The notes beneath the pieces are model-generated. The model was not told the origin of the DNA, searched no databases, and saw nothing but the letters and a program-made list of their open reading frames with translations. This document shows positions 1 to 11,481 of a stretch of 64,000 nucleotides of DNA, piece after piece (positions within the stretch are counted from its first letter, which is position 1; every line of letters starts with the position of its first letter). Source of the stretch: Kwoniella bestiolae CBS 10118 (taxonomy: Eukaryota; Basidiomycota; Tremellomycetes; Tremellales; Cryptococcaceae); the NCBI RefSeq assembly GCF_000512585.2, contig NC_089243.1, positions 1,550,001-1,614,000 of the forward strand, read 5' to 3'. A program made the translations under genes and the position numbers.

Positions 1-195
1 TAACAAACCCCATACTATCCCGAAATCTTCCCAGTTCTGAATATGGCTGTACGAGGTGGTTGTTATGCTGATGTTTTGGCCGTGGATGGCGGTGGGCGAG
101 TCGAGGGTTATCGAAGATACTCTCGCGAGTGTGGGAGTGAGGAAGAGGAAGAGGCTGGTGGAGAGAATAAGGAGGAGGGTGGTTAGGGGGTTCAT
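1..195 (-). CDS. NIS1-like small secreted protein, 5' part only
   Basis: An open reading frame on the minus strand starts at the ATG at 195 and runs off the left edge after 65 codons without a stop. The protein begins with a clear signal peptide: MNPLTTLLLILS, a hydrophobic core to about residue 20, then a cleavage-like TLA-R site. The mature start contains the pattern ITLDSP...GQNISI...SY...W.DFGIVWGL. This layout resembles the small secreted Nis1 (necrosis-inducing secreted protein 1-like) family, which is common in basidiomycetes and ascomycetes. Seen: signal peptide and open frame. Inferred: family membership, from the short SP-ITLDSP-GQN-IVWGL arrangement. The 3' part lies outside the window, so neither length nor cysteine content can be checked. 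It is divergent from the gene beginning at 442. Confidence 0.6.
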   Translation of the reverse strand, partial: MNPLTTLLLILSTSLFLFLTPTLARVSSITLDSPTAIHGQNISITTTSYSHIQNWEDFGIVWGLL

Positions 196-441
196 ATTGT
201 TGGATGGATTTGGTAGAGTATGCAAGGGTGTTCGGTGTTGTTATATGGCTGACTTGTGGGGATGTCAGAAGAAGATCTTTCAGAATGATGCTTTATACGA
301 AGTATACCTTTGTCAAAAGAGTACCCTCATGATCTATTCCTATTCCGTCATTCAAACGAAACACACAATTAACTAATCAATCAACCAATCCATCACAATT
401 CACTTCACTTCACACTCCACTCATACTGCATGTTATGACAG

Positions 442-2052
442 ATGTCTAGCACAGCCGACAGGATATCTCATCTTGAGGATATCGGAGAATCTTGCTTAGT
501 GCAAAACCCTATTCTACAGTGACAGGTGACAACGACTAAAAGGTGATCGACAAACAACGAGGCAAACACGTCATACTGAATCAGGTTGTGGCAGTGGCGA
601 TGTCCATTTATCCGTTCCTCTCTTCATTCATTACTGGTTCAAACCCATCTGTTTCATATCCTATCTGGTCATCTATTGATCTGGATCGTACCATGCTATG
701 ATCACGATTCAAGGTGCATCGTCAAAGTCAATGGTCCTGATCAGATAATCCTGAGTCAACGGGTGAATTCGGGCGCTGTACCAGCTTTCGAGGCGAGGTC
801 GAGGTCAACCTTAATCATATTTCGGTTGCGCACGTCTTCTCCTGTTGGGTGAGACAAAGTACAGCTTTAGGCTCAATGTCATGCATCTACATATCGCAGA
901 ATCGCACTCATACCATACCTCGATGGTACAACATCAATTCCTATCGTCTCATCTGCTTTTCATAATCTCCTTCATCTTCATAGATACGACTACGCCTCCA
1001 ACGGTTTACCGGGCTACATGACGCCTCACAAACACCTTCAACTCATCCGTAACCCACCACTACCCACAGAAGGCATCGTAGGCCTCCCCTTCATCCTGCA
1101 AACAGCCGATCCCCCGCCTTTAGACGATCAGATTGCTTTGCGATCGCTCACAGGGTTGAGATATGTCAAACCTCCATCACGATGGAGATTGCCTATCACG
1201 CTGGTCACCCTTTCAGAGTCTCGATACCATTTCACAGGGTTCCATAGTGGGTATCACGATCGTCTCGGGATTTACTGCAAGGTGAGCCTTGAATCCTTTT
1301 CCCGTCTGCAATGCATGTCACGATAGCTGACATATTCCTCGTATATACCTCAATTACTCGCGAGATGTTATCTATAGCTTGAATCTCTGGATTGAACGGG
1401 GTTAGATTTCTTAGAGGGCTGTTGGATCATCTTGAAACCATGGAGCAAGCGAGGGACAAAGAGATGGAGGTCAGCTTGTATACTCTTCGATCGAAGTTTC
1501 AAGAGGTGAGTGTGGGTCTGTTCTCTAGTCTTGGCTCAAGGGTGATTGAACGGAGACTGATTTTTTGTTTTGAATATCGTCGTAATAGTGGTCCAAATGC
1601 TTTCGAAAGTCCCAGAGACACCGCAAAATTACAATACCACTACTCTTTCGATTTCCAGTTAGTGACTGACGTCGCACACTGCTCCTCTAGGTGAAGTGGA
1701 CCTGGCTCTAGCTCTATTGAAGCAATACGAAGACACCTCCCGACCTGTCCAATGCTGGACACCGACCGGCGAAGTTTGCATCTACCACATCCCAGACTCA
1801 GAGGCTCTGCAATCCGATACACCAATGGAACGACTCACCCCACTGTTCATGGCTGCCGCTTGGCATATTGTCTCTCAGCTTGAGAAGGAGAAGATCATGG
1901 ATGAGTTTAGAGAGCTGGGAGATAGGGTGGGACACGAGAAACCTGCTTTGTGCGAGGTTTATGGGTTGACCAACTTCAAGGTGACGGATGACTATGGGTC
2001 TTGGTCTGGTTCTGGGTCGGGATCTGGGTCTGATGGAAGTGGATCTCCATAA
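442..2052 (+). CDS. Hypothetical multi-exon protein
   Basis: I do not recognise this protein. A consistent frame can be assembled from ATG 442 (MSSTADRISHLEDIGESC) through exon 442-518, exon 585-848 (intron 849-899) and exon 900-1281. Later exons lie near 1406-1505 (LLDHLETMEQARDKEM), about 1589-1665 (VQMLSKVPETPQ) and 1691-2052. The last exon encodes LALALLKQYEDTSRP and a Ser-Gly repeat tail before the stop at 2050-2052. The first two introns join in phase. Between 1282 and 1405 the frame only continues through a 14-nt micro-exon at 1327-1340, or an alternative donor at 1251, and the 1506 junction needs a GTGTGG donor at 1510. A weakly hydrophobic stretch lies near residues 40-60, but no known domain is visible. 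Coding evidence is moderate; the exact splicing is uncertain, and a degraded gene is possible. Confidence 0.5.
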
Positions 2053-2234
2053 TTATGAACAAGACACAATCGATCATATATTTCTTTTCTGAAGAGACCG
2101 TTGTTTTATATCATATTATACGAGTTGTATATAGCTTTGATGAGCATCGAGAAATTTGTATATCTGTTCAAACCAGATGAGATACGTAATGCATACACAA
2201 GAATGTAGAATAGAAAAACAGCAGTCAGCCGATC

Positions 2235-4895
2235 TCACAACTCCCCAATCTTCTCAGCCAACAACCCCGCACCCTTCCTCACGCTTCTCTCCACCTCCTC
2301 CCTTACCCCCTGCCTACCAAGGACCTTCCTAACTTCCCCACCCAACCCAGCCTTCTTTAACGCCTCGATAAGCTCAACCATCACAAATGGTGCATTCCCT
2401 TTACATATCCTCAGTACATTCTCTTGCCCCCCGATCGACTCGTCGGTTATGGCCGACCATATAGCAGTGGCGAATTGGGGTGATAATTGTTCGTCTGTTA
2501 TTTCGACGCTTTTGGTGGTGTTGTTGAAATGCCCGCCGGAGAGGAGGGTCTTATATGTCCTAATAGCGTGAGATAAGTCCAATGGGTGAGAGGTGGTTTG
2601 ATCTGGATTGGGGTTCACGGGGGCGGGATCAGGGTAGGGGATGGATAGGGCTTGAGAGAGGGCGGAGATGGCTCCTGATTTATCTATACCATTAACAATG
2701 GTGAAGTCAGCGTCATTCTACTGAAGGCGTGATGGTAAAGAAGCGACTCCACTCACCGCCTTGAGCATATAACAATACCTCCTGAACTACCATCCCCGCT
2801 CCAGGATCTCTGACCATCTCATCCCCTTTCTCTTCAATGGCCTTTAACAGACCCTCCGAAGCATACCCTAACAACTCTTTCCTCCTCACGTCGGTATCCT
2901 TCTTACTGGTTCCTAATTCCCTAGCATGCGTGGCAGAAGCAGCTAAAGATTGGATAGTCTGAGGCATGAAGTGTTTGGTGGATGTTGGAGTTAACAGGTA
3001 CAGTAAAACTCTTCGACCCTGCTTGTCAAATGCCAAGTTCGTGGCGAGAGACACCACGTCGGAAACAAAGGCTTTTCCCATGAGTTTTGTGTCGCTACGT
3101 TCATACGTATATTATCAGTACCATACAGTACTATAGAAGGTAGTTATGACTCACTCTACACAATCAAACGCGGTGAACAAGACCATCTGAGCATCACCAT
3201 CTTTACATAACGCTTCGACGTGCTTTCGGAGAGGTTGAAGGATTTGTTTTCGGTCCTATGGAGATGATGCTTATCAGTTGATGTTCGCTTGCAATGCTGA
3301 TGTTTGGTTGAACTGACCTTGGCATTACATCTAACGATCAACTCCCGTACGACAGCTGAACCATCTTTGGTATGTACGATCTCTGGGAAACTTTCCGCGC
3401 CGCTGAGTAGTATCAAAAGGAGATCAGTCAACTACATTCAATCCAACAGAATATAACAGTAACCACCACTCACGCAGCCAACAACTCGTGCAACTTCTTA
3501 TCGGCAGTCTCCTTGTCTAAGAACTTAAATACGCAAGTAACGTATTCAAGGACCAAACGATGAAAGATGGATTGAGCCAAGGCCTGTTTCTGAGTGGCGT
3601 TGAAGCTGTTCATTCGGTCACCATCATTAGCTATCTGTCAAACCTCGCTCAAATGAAGCAATCCATCATCGATATAGCGAACTTACACATCCAAGACCAT
3701 CTTTTCCACCCCGTCCAAAATCCTCTCTCTCCCTTTACTCTCATCACCTATCAGATCCTCCAGAGAACCCTCCAATCCCTTAACTTCAATACCTTGTTTA
3801 CCGCCATCGAAAATCTTCAACTCCCTCGGGTAGAAACCTCTGACCAACAATTTGCGTTCTTTGGAGGTAGCGTACAGGTCGTAGAAATCGGATAGGGGCG
3901 TGACGGCGTTGGAGTGGTTCAGTAATGTTAAGAGGGTAGGGGTGAGTTTGGGAATGAGTAATGGTCGGATGGAGGGGACGTATCGGATAAGTTTGGACAT
4001 GAGGAACTGATTAAATGACGGAATTGTCAGTCCACCCAGTTTGTGAATGATTTCAAGAGCAGAGTAGGATGACACACCTTGGAGTATTTGGACTCCATCA
4101 TATCTTTCCATCTAGGTTCCAACTCCATAGCCACACCTGTTCGTTCCTCTTTGCCACCGAATTTGACAATCTACGAACACACAAGGAGAACAGTCAGCTT
4201 GTATTGCTTCATACGGCTGTACTTTGGTGATCTGTTAAAAGACAAGACGAGACCAAACTCACAGTCTGCAAGACTCTCCCACCCTTATGTCCCCTCGAGA
4301 CCTCGCTGATTCTCCCCTTGACAGCATTGTACAAGTCATTGATGGCCTTCTTCCTCTGATCTTTCGAGAGATCCGCTCGTCTGGCAGTCTCCCACAGGGG
4401 AAGTAAGGTATCATGTAAGAGTGGATGAGAAGGTAACAAGGTAGTTCGATGAGGTTGAGCAGCATGTAATGCCAATTTCTCAGATTTGCTCAATTTAGGC
4501 TTCTTCTCTTGTCCCTCTCCCTCTCCTTCTCCTTCGCCTGATCGCTCTAACGCCTGATCACCCATTATCTCATCCTCGTCCTCATCCTCGTTTTCATCGG
4601 AGAAAGACCCCTCGTCCATACTGACATCCTCGTCGACATCTTCCTCGCCTCCACCTAGCGTGATAGGCTTCTTACGCTTCTTGACGTCTTCGTCTCTCTC
4701 CCTTGCCGGTGCTGATCTGGCTTTACCGTTGTTCTTGGTTTGCGGCTTGGGTTTACCGGCATTCTCACCGCCCTTGTTGAATGGTTTAGAATGTTGAGGT
4801 TTGCCGTTGTTGTTCTTTGCGAATTTCGATTTACCACCTGAGGAGGATGATCCGTCGGGGGCCGATCGTTTCTTGTTGAATTGTTTGGATGACAT
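2235..4895 (-). CDS. PUF6: Pumilio-homology protein, Puf6-like
   Basis: Puf6 family proteins are nucleolar RNA-binding proteins for 60S ribosome biogenesis; in yeast Puf6 also represses ASH1 mRNA. The product starts at ATG 4895 (MSSKQFNKKRSAPDG). It has a basic, low-complexity N-terminus with acidic runs (DEDVSMDEGSFSDENEDEDE), then KKPKLSKSEKLALHAAQP and the armadillo-like Puf repeats. Recognisable repeat text includes RKKAINDLYNAVKGRISE, HKGGRVLQT, KFLMSKLIRYVPS, DGSAVVRELIVRCNAK and KQGRRVLLYLL. The C-terminal CPL-like region ends LLAEKIGEL, stop at 2235-2237. About eight short introns interrupt the coding sequence. The start is chosen because it is the first ATG before the basic tail and faces the divergent PPWD1 gene across about 320 bp. 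Confidence 0.9.
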
Positions 4896-5214
4896 CTTGC
4901 TCGATGGTTGTGCTGTTCGTTCAGCTGACAAGATCAAGATAACTGACAAGATATTGAATAGAATGTAACTGTACGGGTCGCCTGAAAATCTTGAAATCCA
5001 AAATAAAATGATAAATCTATCTAGGAACAGGTGGCCACGTGCTACACCAGACCTATAACTTATGCTTGCCCTCTCTTTAAGCGAAACATCCAACATATCC
5101 TCACTCGAGAGGAGAAGAGACTGGATGTTAAAGCATTAATCGTTGGCCAGAGTCAAAGTCAGAGCTACTTCCATAGTATCAAGCTCATCGCAAGGTATTG
5201 TACTACCACCCAAA
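4896..5214. promoter_or_regulatory. Divergent promoter, PUF6 / PPWD1
   Basis: This 319-bp stretch separates two divergent ATGs and must hold both 5' untranslated regions and promoters. I see no further gene or strong motif in it. Confidence 0.5.
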
Positions 5215-8066
5215 ATGTCCGAAGACGCAGGACCATCAACCCTCGGCAAAAGATCGAGGAATGGGGCATCTCCAGAGGAAAACGACGCGAAAAATGACAA
5301 TGGTGTACCTGAGATGCCAGCTGCCGATGTTGACGATTCGTCAGACGAGGAGATTGGTGAGTGTCAGCTGGCCCCTTCTAGAATCACTGGCAGGAAAGAA
5401 AACTGATACGAAGCGTTCTCTAGGTCCCATGCCCGGAGGTGGGGGTGAAGTGGTGATCAGTAATGGAAGGAAGAAGAAGAGAGCTGGTAAGTGTATTATC
5501 TCTACTCTAAACCTTCGACTGACAAGTGCAATTGGCTGATGGAGGTTGATACAACTCACAGTATTACCTCACGAGAAGCTATACCTTGCCTTATTGCCTG
5601 ATACAGATAGATATTACAAGTCGTTCATGCATAGAGAACCCCTAAACTCAGTCACTATGACCAGGTAAGTTGGAACCAAACTACCAAAAGCAATGAAAGG
5701 GCATCTGACTCCATTCATCACTATCCAGGACAAACTTCGTAATAACAACTTCGATAGATGGTCATCTGAAACTATGGAAAAAGCAAGAACAAGGCATAGA
5801 ATTTGTCAAGCATTATCGAGCGTCTCTCAAGACCATAGTAGGAACTTCTGCAAGCGACGATGGAAAGCTGTTTGCTACTGTATCGGAAGGTGGAGAAGGA
5901 AGAGTATTTGATGTTGTCAATTTCGGTATGTTCACTCTGATATCGCCATGCCAGATATCCCTCAATCAAGGCTAATGACAATCATGTATAATTAGACATG
6001 ATAAACATCCTAAAATTCCCTTTCACACCCAAAGCATGCTGTTGGATTCATCAACCAGGAGCTGGCCAAGCTCTTTTAGCTGTTTCTGATGTATCGAGCC
6101 CTACTATAAGGATATACGATGGAAGAGGCGATGGTACGCCGTTGTACACTCTGGAGAAGATACATCGAGCACCTGTACATCTGATGGTTGTGAGTACACA
6201 TACTTCAGCTCACCGTTTTCTCATCTGTTCTGAGATCAGATTGATGAAGAGCGCAAGCTGATTATTTGCACTGCCAGTACACCGCCAGATACGATTGTGT
6301 GGTCTCAGCGGACGAAGATGGATTTGTGGAGTACTGGCAACCCAGTGAACCGTGGGGTTTACCTTCAGTACCTGGATTATGGGAATACAAATCGTCGACT
6401 GACTTATTCCACTTTAAAAAGGTTAGCTTTACGTCTCTTCCCCCGCGCCTGTAAGCTAAGCTAATTTTGAGCACCTTGAACTAGACCAAAACACTTCCAA
6501 CATCCCTTACTTTCTCCCCCAATTCCTCCCATTTCGTCACCCTCGCCCTACCCTCCCGATCAGTCCACATATTCAACTTCCTCACCGGTAAACTCACGAG
6601 GACGTATGACGAGTCCCTCACCGCCGTAGTGGAGATGCAACAAGCCGGAACAGCAGTGTTCAAATTGGATGATATGGATTTCGGGCGTCGTCTGGCGGTG
6701 GAAAGGGAATTGGATAGGAGTGAGAGTGGACCTGGAGGGATGTTGAGGACTGCTAATGCTGTTTGGGATGAGAGTGGGAATTTCGTACTGTACCCGACCA
6801 TGTTGGGTATCAAAGGTGAATCCGGTTTATCCCCATCTCGGTGAATGTAGTAACTGACCTCGGCTTGATAGTGGTCAATACTGTTACGAATAAAGTAGCC
6901 CGAGTATTGGGTAAAGACGAGACCCTCAGGTTCCTCAATCTATCGTTGTACCAGGGTGCCCCCGCCAAAAAGGGCTTGACGACTGTCCAAATGGCCGCGT
7001 CTGCCAACCCCCTGCTTCAAGAGAAGGGATCAAGGGATCCTCATCTGTTTGCTACGGCTTATAAGAAACAGAGGTTCTATCTCTTTGCTCAGAGCGACAA
7101 AGAGTGAGTTTAGCTCTCTCCATCTTTACCTCACAGAGTGGAACCAGCTCATGAGATTTGTTTTTAGGGAGAGCAAAGGCGATAGAGACGTGTTCAACGA
7201 AAGGCCGACAAGGGAAGAACAAACGGTCGCTGTACCTGCTGCGCCTGAGAAACAGAGAGCATCAGCTACTAGATGTACTATACATACCACCAAGGGTGAT
7301 ATTACGCTGCAATTGTTCCCTGATATCGCTCCGAAGACTGTTGAGAACTTTGTTACTCATGCCAGGAACGGTGAGTTACTCTTCTCAGGACGAAACAGAC
7401 AAGCTGAACGACGGGTTGTGATAGGGTATTATAATGGAACGATCTTCCATCGTGTTATCAAGAAGTTTGTAAGTCTGCAGAGACCCGGTGTTTATCAACC
7501 ATATAACCAGGAAGCTGACTGATCTTGTATCGATAGATGCTGCAAGGTGGTGATCCCTTAGGAGTGAGTCAGCTCACGCGTGCTTTATTGCCCGAAACTT
7601 TGTGCAGCAGCTGATGATGTTTTCCGTGTTCATAGGACGGAACAGGCGGTGAATCCATTTGGGGCGGTACTTTCGAAGATGAGATCTCGCCTAAAGCGAG
7701 ACATGATAGACCTTTTACCCTTTCTATGGCCAACGCAGGTGTGTTCAGCTTCTCAATCCTTCCCCCCTCGTGCGAAGATCCAGCTGACACTAACTACCCC
7801 CGTTAAATTAGGTCCCGGTACAAATGGATCGCAGTTCTTCATCACAACCGTACCATGTCAATGGCTGGACGGTAAACATACGTAAGTCACACCTGTTGAC
7901 ATGATGAAAGACAGGGATATAGCTGATCTGGTAAACGCGTTGATGTAGGGTGTTCGGACGTGCTGTTGGTGGATTGGACGTCATCACTGATATAGAGGAT
8001 GTAAGGGTCGATAAGAATGATAGACCGTTCGACGAGATTAGTATGTCTAGTATCACTGTTGAGTAG
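5215..8066 (+). CDS. PPWD1: WD40-repeat cyclophilin-type prolyl isomerase (PPWD1)
   Basis: A spliceosome-associated peptidyl-prolyl cis-trans isomerase with N-terminal WD40 repeats. ATG 5215 gives MSEDAGPSTLGKRSRNG and an acidic DDSSDEE stretch. The WD40 part follows: LPHEKLYLALLPDTDRYY, MHREPLNSVTMTR, SIDGHLKLWKK, DGKLFATVS, IRIYDGRGDGTPLYT, YDCVVSADEDGFVEYW. The C-terminal cyclophilin domain starts TRCTIHTTKGDITLQLFP. It keeps the active-site residues FHR (catalytic Arg), LQGGDP, GTNGSQFFITT (Gln and Phe) and the Trp of QWLDGKHTVFG, so it should be active and cyclosporin-sensitive. It ends FDEISMSSITVE, stop at 8064-8066. Around a dozen short introns are inferred. Domain order and length match animal PPWD1. 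Confidence 0.93.
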
Positions 8067-8475
8067 TGTCGTGTAGATGTATATGCATATGGATGATGTC
8101 TTGGTGCGACCACTCTGAAGAAATACCAATTCCCTCTCACTGCCCATCTCCGTCCATAGGATATGAAAACACGTATACTATCTTATAAGTCTGATTACTC
8201 AATCTCGTCGTCTCGCAAGACCAACGCCCAATCTATAATCTATCATCAACAACCTACAGATCCAATCTGGATGTACTCGGTACGTTGCAAAGGTATTAGT
8301 TGAGCAACCCAGTCGAAGTCGTGGTTTCAGTTCTGGCATGATTGAAGCGGGGCTGACCTAGTTGCTGAACACAAATCCTTGATGATCATCGATCGATAAT
8401 TCCATTTCCAGACCTCTAGGGATGAAGAGTTCACCCAGAAGGTGAAGTTTGCGAATCCAATTTCGGTCCAAGAAG
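8067..8475. other. Convergent intergenic region
   Basis: The 409 bp between the PPWD1 stop and the PIG-Y-like stop are expected to hold two 3' untranslated regions. Short ORFs on either strand show no protein-like features. Confidence 0.5.
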
Positions 8476-9052
8476 TTACGAATACTTGAAATATTCCCAT
8501 CCCACCCAATTAGCGATTGTGAACCAAGCCGTTACAGGTATAAGGAGTGGGACCAAGTATCTATAGTGTTGGTCTTCGCAAAACGGTTTCAGAAAGGGTA
8601 CGATCTAATCAAGGATGAAGCAAGTAAATCAGGTTATGGTCTCATATGTTTCAGTAAGAATGAGGCACATGAAAAGCACGAGTATGACTTACATGCCAAG
8701 GGCAATATACGTAGGATAGTCCCCACAGGGCAGAACAGATCGATAGGCCGAACATTAAGATTGAGATGATGTATAGGGTCGAGCTGGAGTATGGACCCGA
8801 GGAAGGGGGGGCGAAAGTGATCTTTCGGGATTGTTGCGTGTGTGTGTCATTGGTCTTCATGCTACCAGATATTCCCACCAAAAATGGATACTTGGTCTTC
8901 TTGGTAATCAATGTCGAGCTACTATACGCGACAGCTGGATGCTGAGATTGTCCACTCTGACTGTAAGCTAAGCTTGCAACCAAGCTAGACGGGCGGTCAC
9001 CTCCGCTTAATCCTTGGGCTAACATCGCACGGATCTCCTTGAACGTCATCAT
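8476..9052 (-). CDS. PIG-Y-like subunit of GPI-GlcNAc transferase
   Basis: PIG-Y is a small two-helix membrane subunit of the ER complex that adds GlcNAc to phosphatidylinositol, the first step of GPI-anchor synthesis. ATG 9052 gives MMTFKEIRAMLAQG and a polar N-terminus. Membrane segment 1 is TLYIISILMFGLSICSALWG, then the loop SYVYCPW. Segment 2 is YLVPLLIPVTAWFTIANWVG followed by WEYFKYS and the stop at 8476-8478. An 88-nt intron (8605-8692, GTAAGT...TTAG) joins the two helices in phase. The end resembles the animal PIG-Y C-terminus (two helices, then a Trp-Met-Gly and basic tail). The long soluble N-terminus is unlike animal PIG-Y and may conceal another intron near 8830-8900. The assignment rests on topology and the C-terminal motif, so it is moderate. 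Confidence 0.6.
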
Positions 9053-9155
9053 GAGGATACTCGAGTATCTCCATCTTTCACCCCTCCTCTTCCTACTTGG
9101 CAAATCAACACGACAAAACACTCTCATCCAAATATACAACCCCCCACAGTGCACC
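9053..9155. promoter_or_regulatory. Compact divergent promoter
   Basis: Only 103 bp separate the ATGs of the PIG-Y-like gene and the DUF1770 gene, so both must share promoter elements here. Confidence 0.5.
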
Positions 9156-9966
9156 ATGACATCCCTAGACCCATCTCACAACCCCTTCAAATCATCCGCT
9201 CAGGCAGTACACCACGCCTCTTCCCAGAACGAGAAGGAGCAGAGCACCTTCCCCGATAGCTTACCTACGGTTCATGAGCATCATCATGGTGATTACAAGA
9301 GGGCAAGGAAGGAGGGGAGGAAGAGGGTCAAACAGGCTATGCCCGTTATGCCTGATATGAGATTTGAGCAGGTACGTACTGGCCATAGCGATTCGGCAAT
9401 TACATTTAGGACAGAGTCGATATATGCTGATGTGACTTCATATTACATCAGTCATACCTCCTCTCGATTCGACCATTCCTCACTCCCCGTCCTACCCCAC
9501 AGGCGATCGATAAGAAAGGCGAAGTGGAAAAGACAAAACCTAGTGGGACGCTGGTAACCAGCGCAGAGGAGGATAAAGTATTTCATTGGGGTAGAGAGGT
9601 GGATGTGCAGTGGAGGAAGGTGATGTGGGTGACACTAAGGGATCAGGTGAGTCAATATCATATCTCATCTACTCTCTCTCTTTTACCAGGATTTATCTGT
9701 AGACTTCACTGATACGTGGATCGTAGATCGTTTCACCCCTTATCCAAGGTGCTCTCTGGGGTTGGGCGACGATTTTCCTAGCTTCCACCGGAGCTGTCCT
9801 CCGAGCGAACTTATATCCCGAAAGTCACGTTAGGAGAGGTAGGATCTCTGGTGGTCCGGGTGGGAAAGTTGATCAGGCCGGTGGGGGGAAAGCGGTGGGT
9901 GGGGCGGGGTGGTGGAAGAATTGGGTGGGCAGTTTCTTTGGGGGGGTGCAGACTGCTACGGTGTGA
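9156..9966 (+). CDS. DUF1770 family membrane protein (Atg43-like)
   Basis: ATG 9156 gives MTSLDPSHNPFKSSAQAV. A basic stretch (RARKEGRKRVKQ) is followed by MPVMPDMRFEQSYLSSIRPF, the family signature of DUF1770 fungal proteins. Then come HWGREVDVQWRKVMWVTLRDQ and the hydrophobic segment PLIQGALWGWATIFLASTGA, ending in a Gly-rich tail at 9966. Two introns are inferred, near 9372-9450 and 9646-9727. From memory, DUF1770 includes the fission-yeast mitochondrial outer-membrane mitophagy receptor Atg43. The single C-terminal membrane segment fits an outer-membrane anchor. The mitophagy role is inference from family membership. Confidence 0.6.
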
Positions 9967-10171
9967 TTTACTCGGATGCATGTATATTATCAGATTCAGA
10001 TTCGTTGACCAGGACAATCAACGATAAACAACACAAAACACCCGGAAGAACGACTGATGATACATTGGTGGGATCTGTGGTGTTGATGCCAGTACTACAT
10101 ATGGTACACAAGGAAACGATTGGTTGGGTGGTAGCAACTCTACTGATTCGGATTCAATCACAGACTACTGT

Positions 10172-11481
10172 TCAATTAATTAGGAACGATTTATCCTTTG
10201 CAGATAGAGGGATATACTCCGCCCCTACCATCTTAGCCAGCTCGTCGAGGTCCGTATGGTCTTCTGTGTTTTGCATTCTGTGGATGTAGGAGCATGTCCC
10301 GTCTGAGTAAAGAGAGATGATGAGCAAATGAGTAGCGATCGGATCGGTCTCTCTGTGCCACAGTGCTCCGCATCCACACACTCCCTTCTCCTCACGTTCA
10401 CGCCTTCTTCTCCTTCTCACCACAACCGGGTTTCCTATCTTCTTCGAACTGTCTCTCGTCTCTTGGTTCCCTACACTCCCATCCCCCGACCCTACCATCT
10501 GCCCTGCCTCCCAATCCTCCCTTCATCCTCCATCTTGACTTTGCCCCTTTCCCCTCCCAGGTCTGCCCCTTTCCCCTCCCAGGTCTGCCCCTTTCCCCTC
10601 CCAGGTCTGCCCTCCTTCCTCTCGGCGCTCTCACCCTCCCGCCCGTTTACCCTTTCTCTCCTCTCTTCTTCTCTCGTCCTCTCCCCTCCGCCATCCCATT
10701 ATGCCGCTCAGCCCTTCTTCCTCCTTGTCTCATCGGAAGCTTCCAAGAACATCCGAGCAGCAAATCACAGCTCTCCGAATGATTCTACAGACACTGCTCA
10801 ATCACCGTAGTTGAAATGCACACTCACCTTTCTCAATAACAACCTCCCCTCCATTCTGATCATTAGGCCCTCTGACACTCTCCAACCCATGCCCAGGACT
10901 ATTCAACAAACCATGTTTGAGCGATGTCCACGTCCTGCTAAACCCTCCTCCCAACTCGGACATGTACGTCTTCTTCGCATTCGATCCGGAACCCTTCAGT
11001 GTTCGGGTGAATTGGAAGATCCTGTGTAGGTCTAGGGAGGGGCAGGAGTAGATCGGGTATGGGGAGGATGTGCGGGATAGGTATGAGGGGATGGGGGATG
11101 CGGAACCGCAGCCTATTATGTATGCTATGTGTGTACAATAGATGTCAGAATGACTTCGAGTAATGTGGGATGGTAGTGGCAACTTACCTTCTGTACCTTC
11201 AGGTAGGGATGATGGAGGGATGGATTTACCAAATTGGAATGTGTAAGCTTGACAATTGGTGCACCCTATCTCAACGATCTCATCAGCTCACACACGTAAG
11301 TACGAGTATACATACTTCATGAGAGTCATCGCTCACAGAAATGCCTGATGAAGATCAACACCACTTTCTTCCCTTTGATGAGATCTTGAAAAGTCTGTTT
11401 GTTCCCTTCTTTATCCACTATCTCGACTTTGTAAGCTTGTTCGATCTCTTCGGGGGTTAATGGCCGATCTGGATCGAGCAT
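10172..11481 (-). CDS. AhpC/TSA-like (peroxiredoxin-like 2 / AAED1) protein
   Basis: A thioredoxin-fold protein of the AhpC/TSA antioxidant group. Exons on the minus strand are 11481-11337, 11265-11188, 11124-10828 and 10302-10172, all joining in phase. The product starts MLDPDRPLTPEEIEQAYK. It has the redox-type motif IRHFWCTNCQAY near residue 48 and a fold core EAYIIGCGSASPIPSYL, and ends KDGTCSYIHRMQNTEDH...DKSFLIN. The final exon lies 525 nt from its neighbour, far more than the usual 50-70 nt here, yet the junction GVVIEK-D-GTCSYIH restores the expected strand-helix (SYIHRMQNTEDHTDLDEL). Function is probably peroxide or redox handling; the substrate is unknown. Confidence 0.8.
10303..10827 (-). 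other. Exceptionally long intron, purine-rich on the sense strand
   Basis: This 525-nt intron of the AhpC/TSA-like gene is roughly eight times longer than most introns in the window. It has a GTGAGT donor and a CTCAG acceptor. The plus strand between about 10380 and 10720 is almost all C and T, so the pre-mRNA is G/A-rich. The long plus-strand open frame here is compositional, with only Pro, Ser, Leu and Phe, and is not a gene. Confidence 0.8.
10544..10609 (-). repeat. Three perfect 22-bp tandem repeats with G-runs
   Basis: Three identical, adjacent 22-bp units (10544-10565, 10566-10587, 10588-10609) sit inside the long intron. On the pre-mRNA strand each unit contains CAGACCTGGGAGGGGAAAGG and so presents three runs of three or four G. 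Together they could form RNA G-quadruplexes. Confidence 0.9.

Noticed and set aside
8449..8769. Plus-strand ORF of 106 codons
   Set aside because: Antisense to the PIG-Y-like gene, whose two membrane helices and intron are better supported.
10328..10810. Plus-strand ORF of 160 codons rich in Pro, Ser, Leu and Phe
   Set aside because: It is the complement of a homopurine intron tract; composition alone keeps the frame open, and the intron joins two exons of the minus-strand gene in phase.
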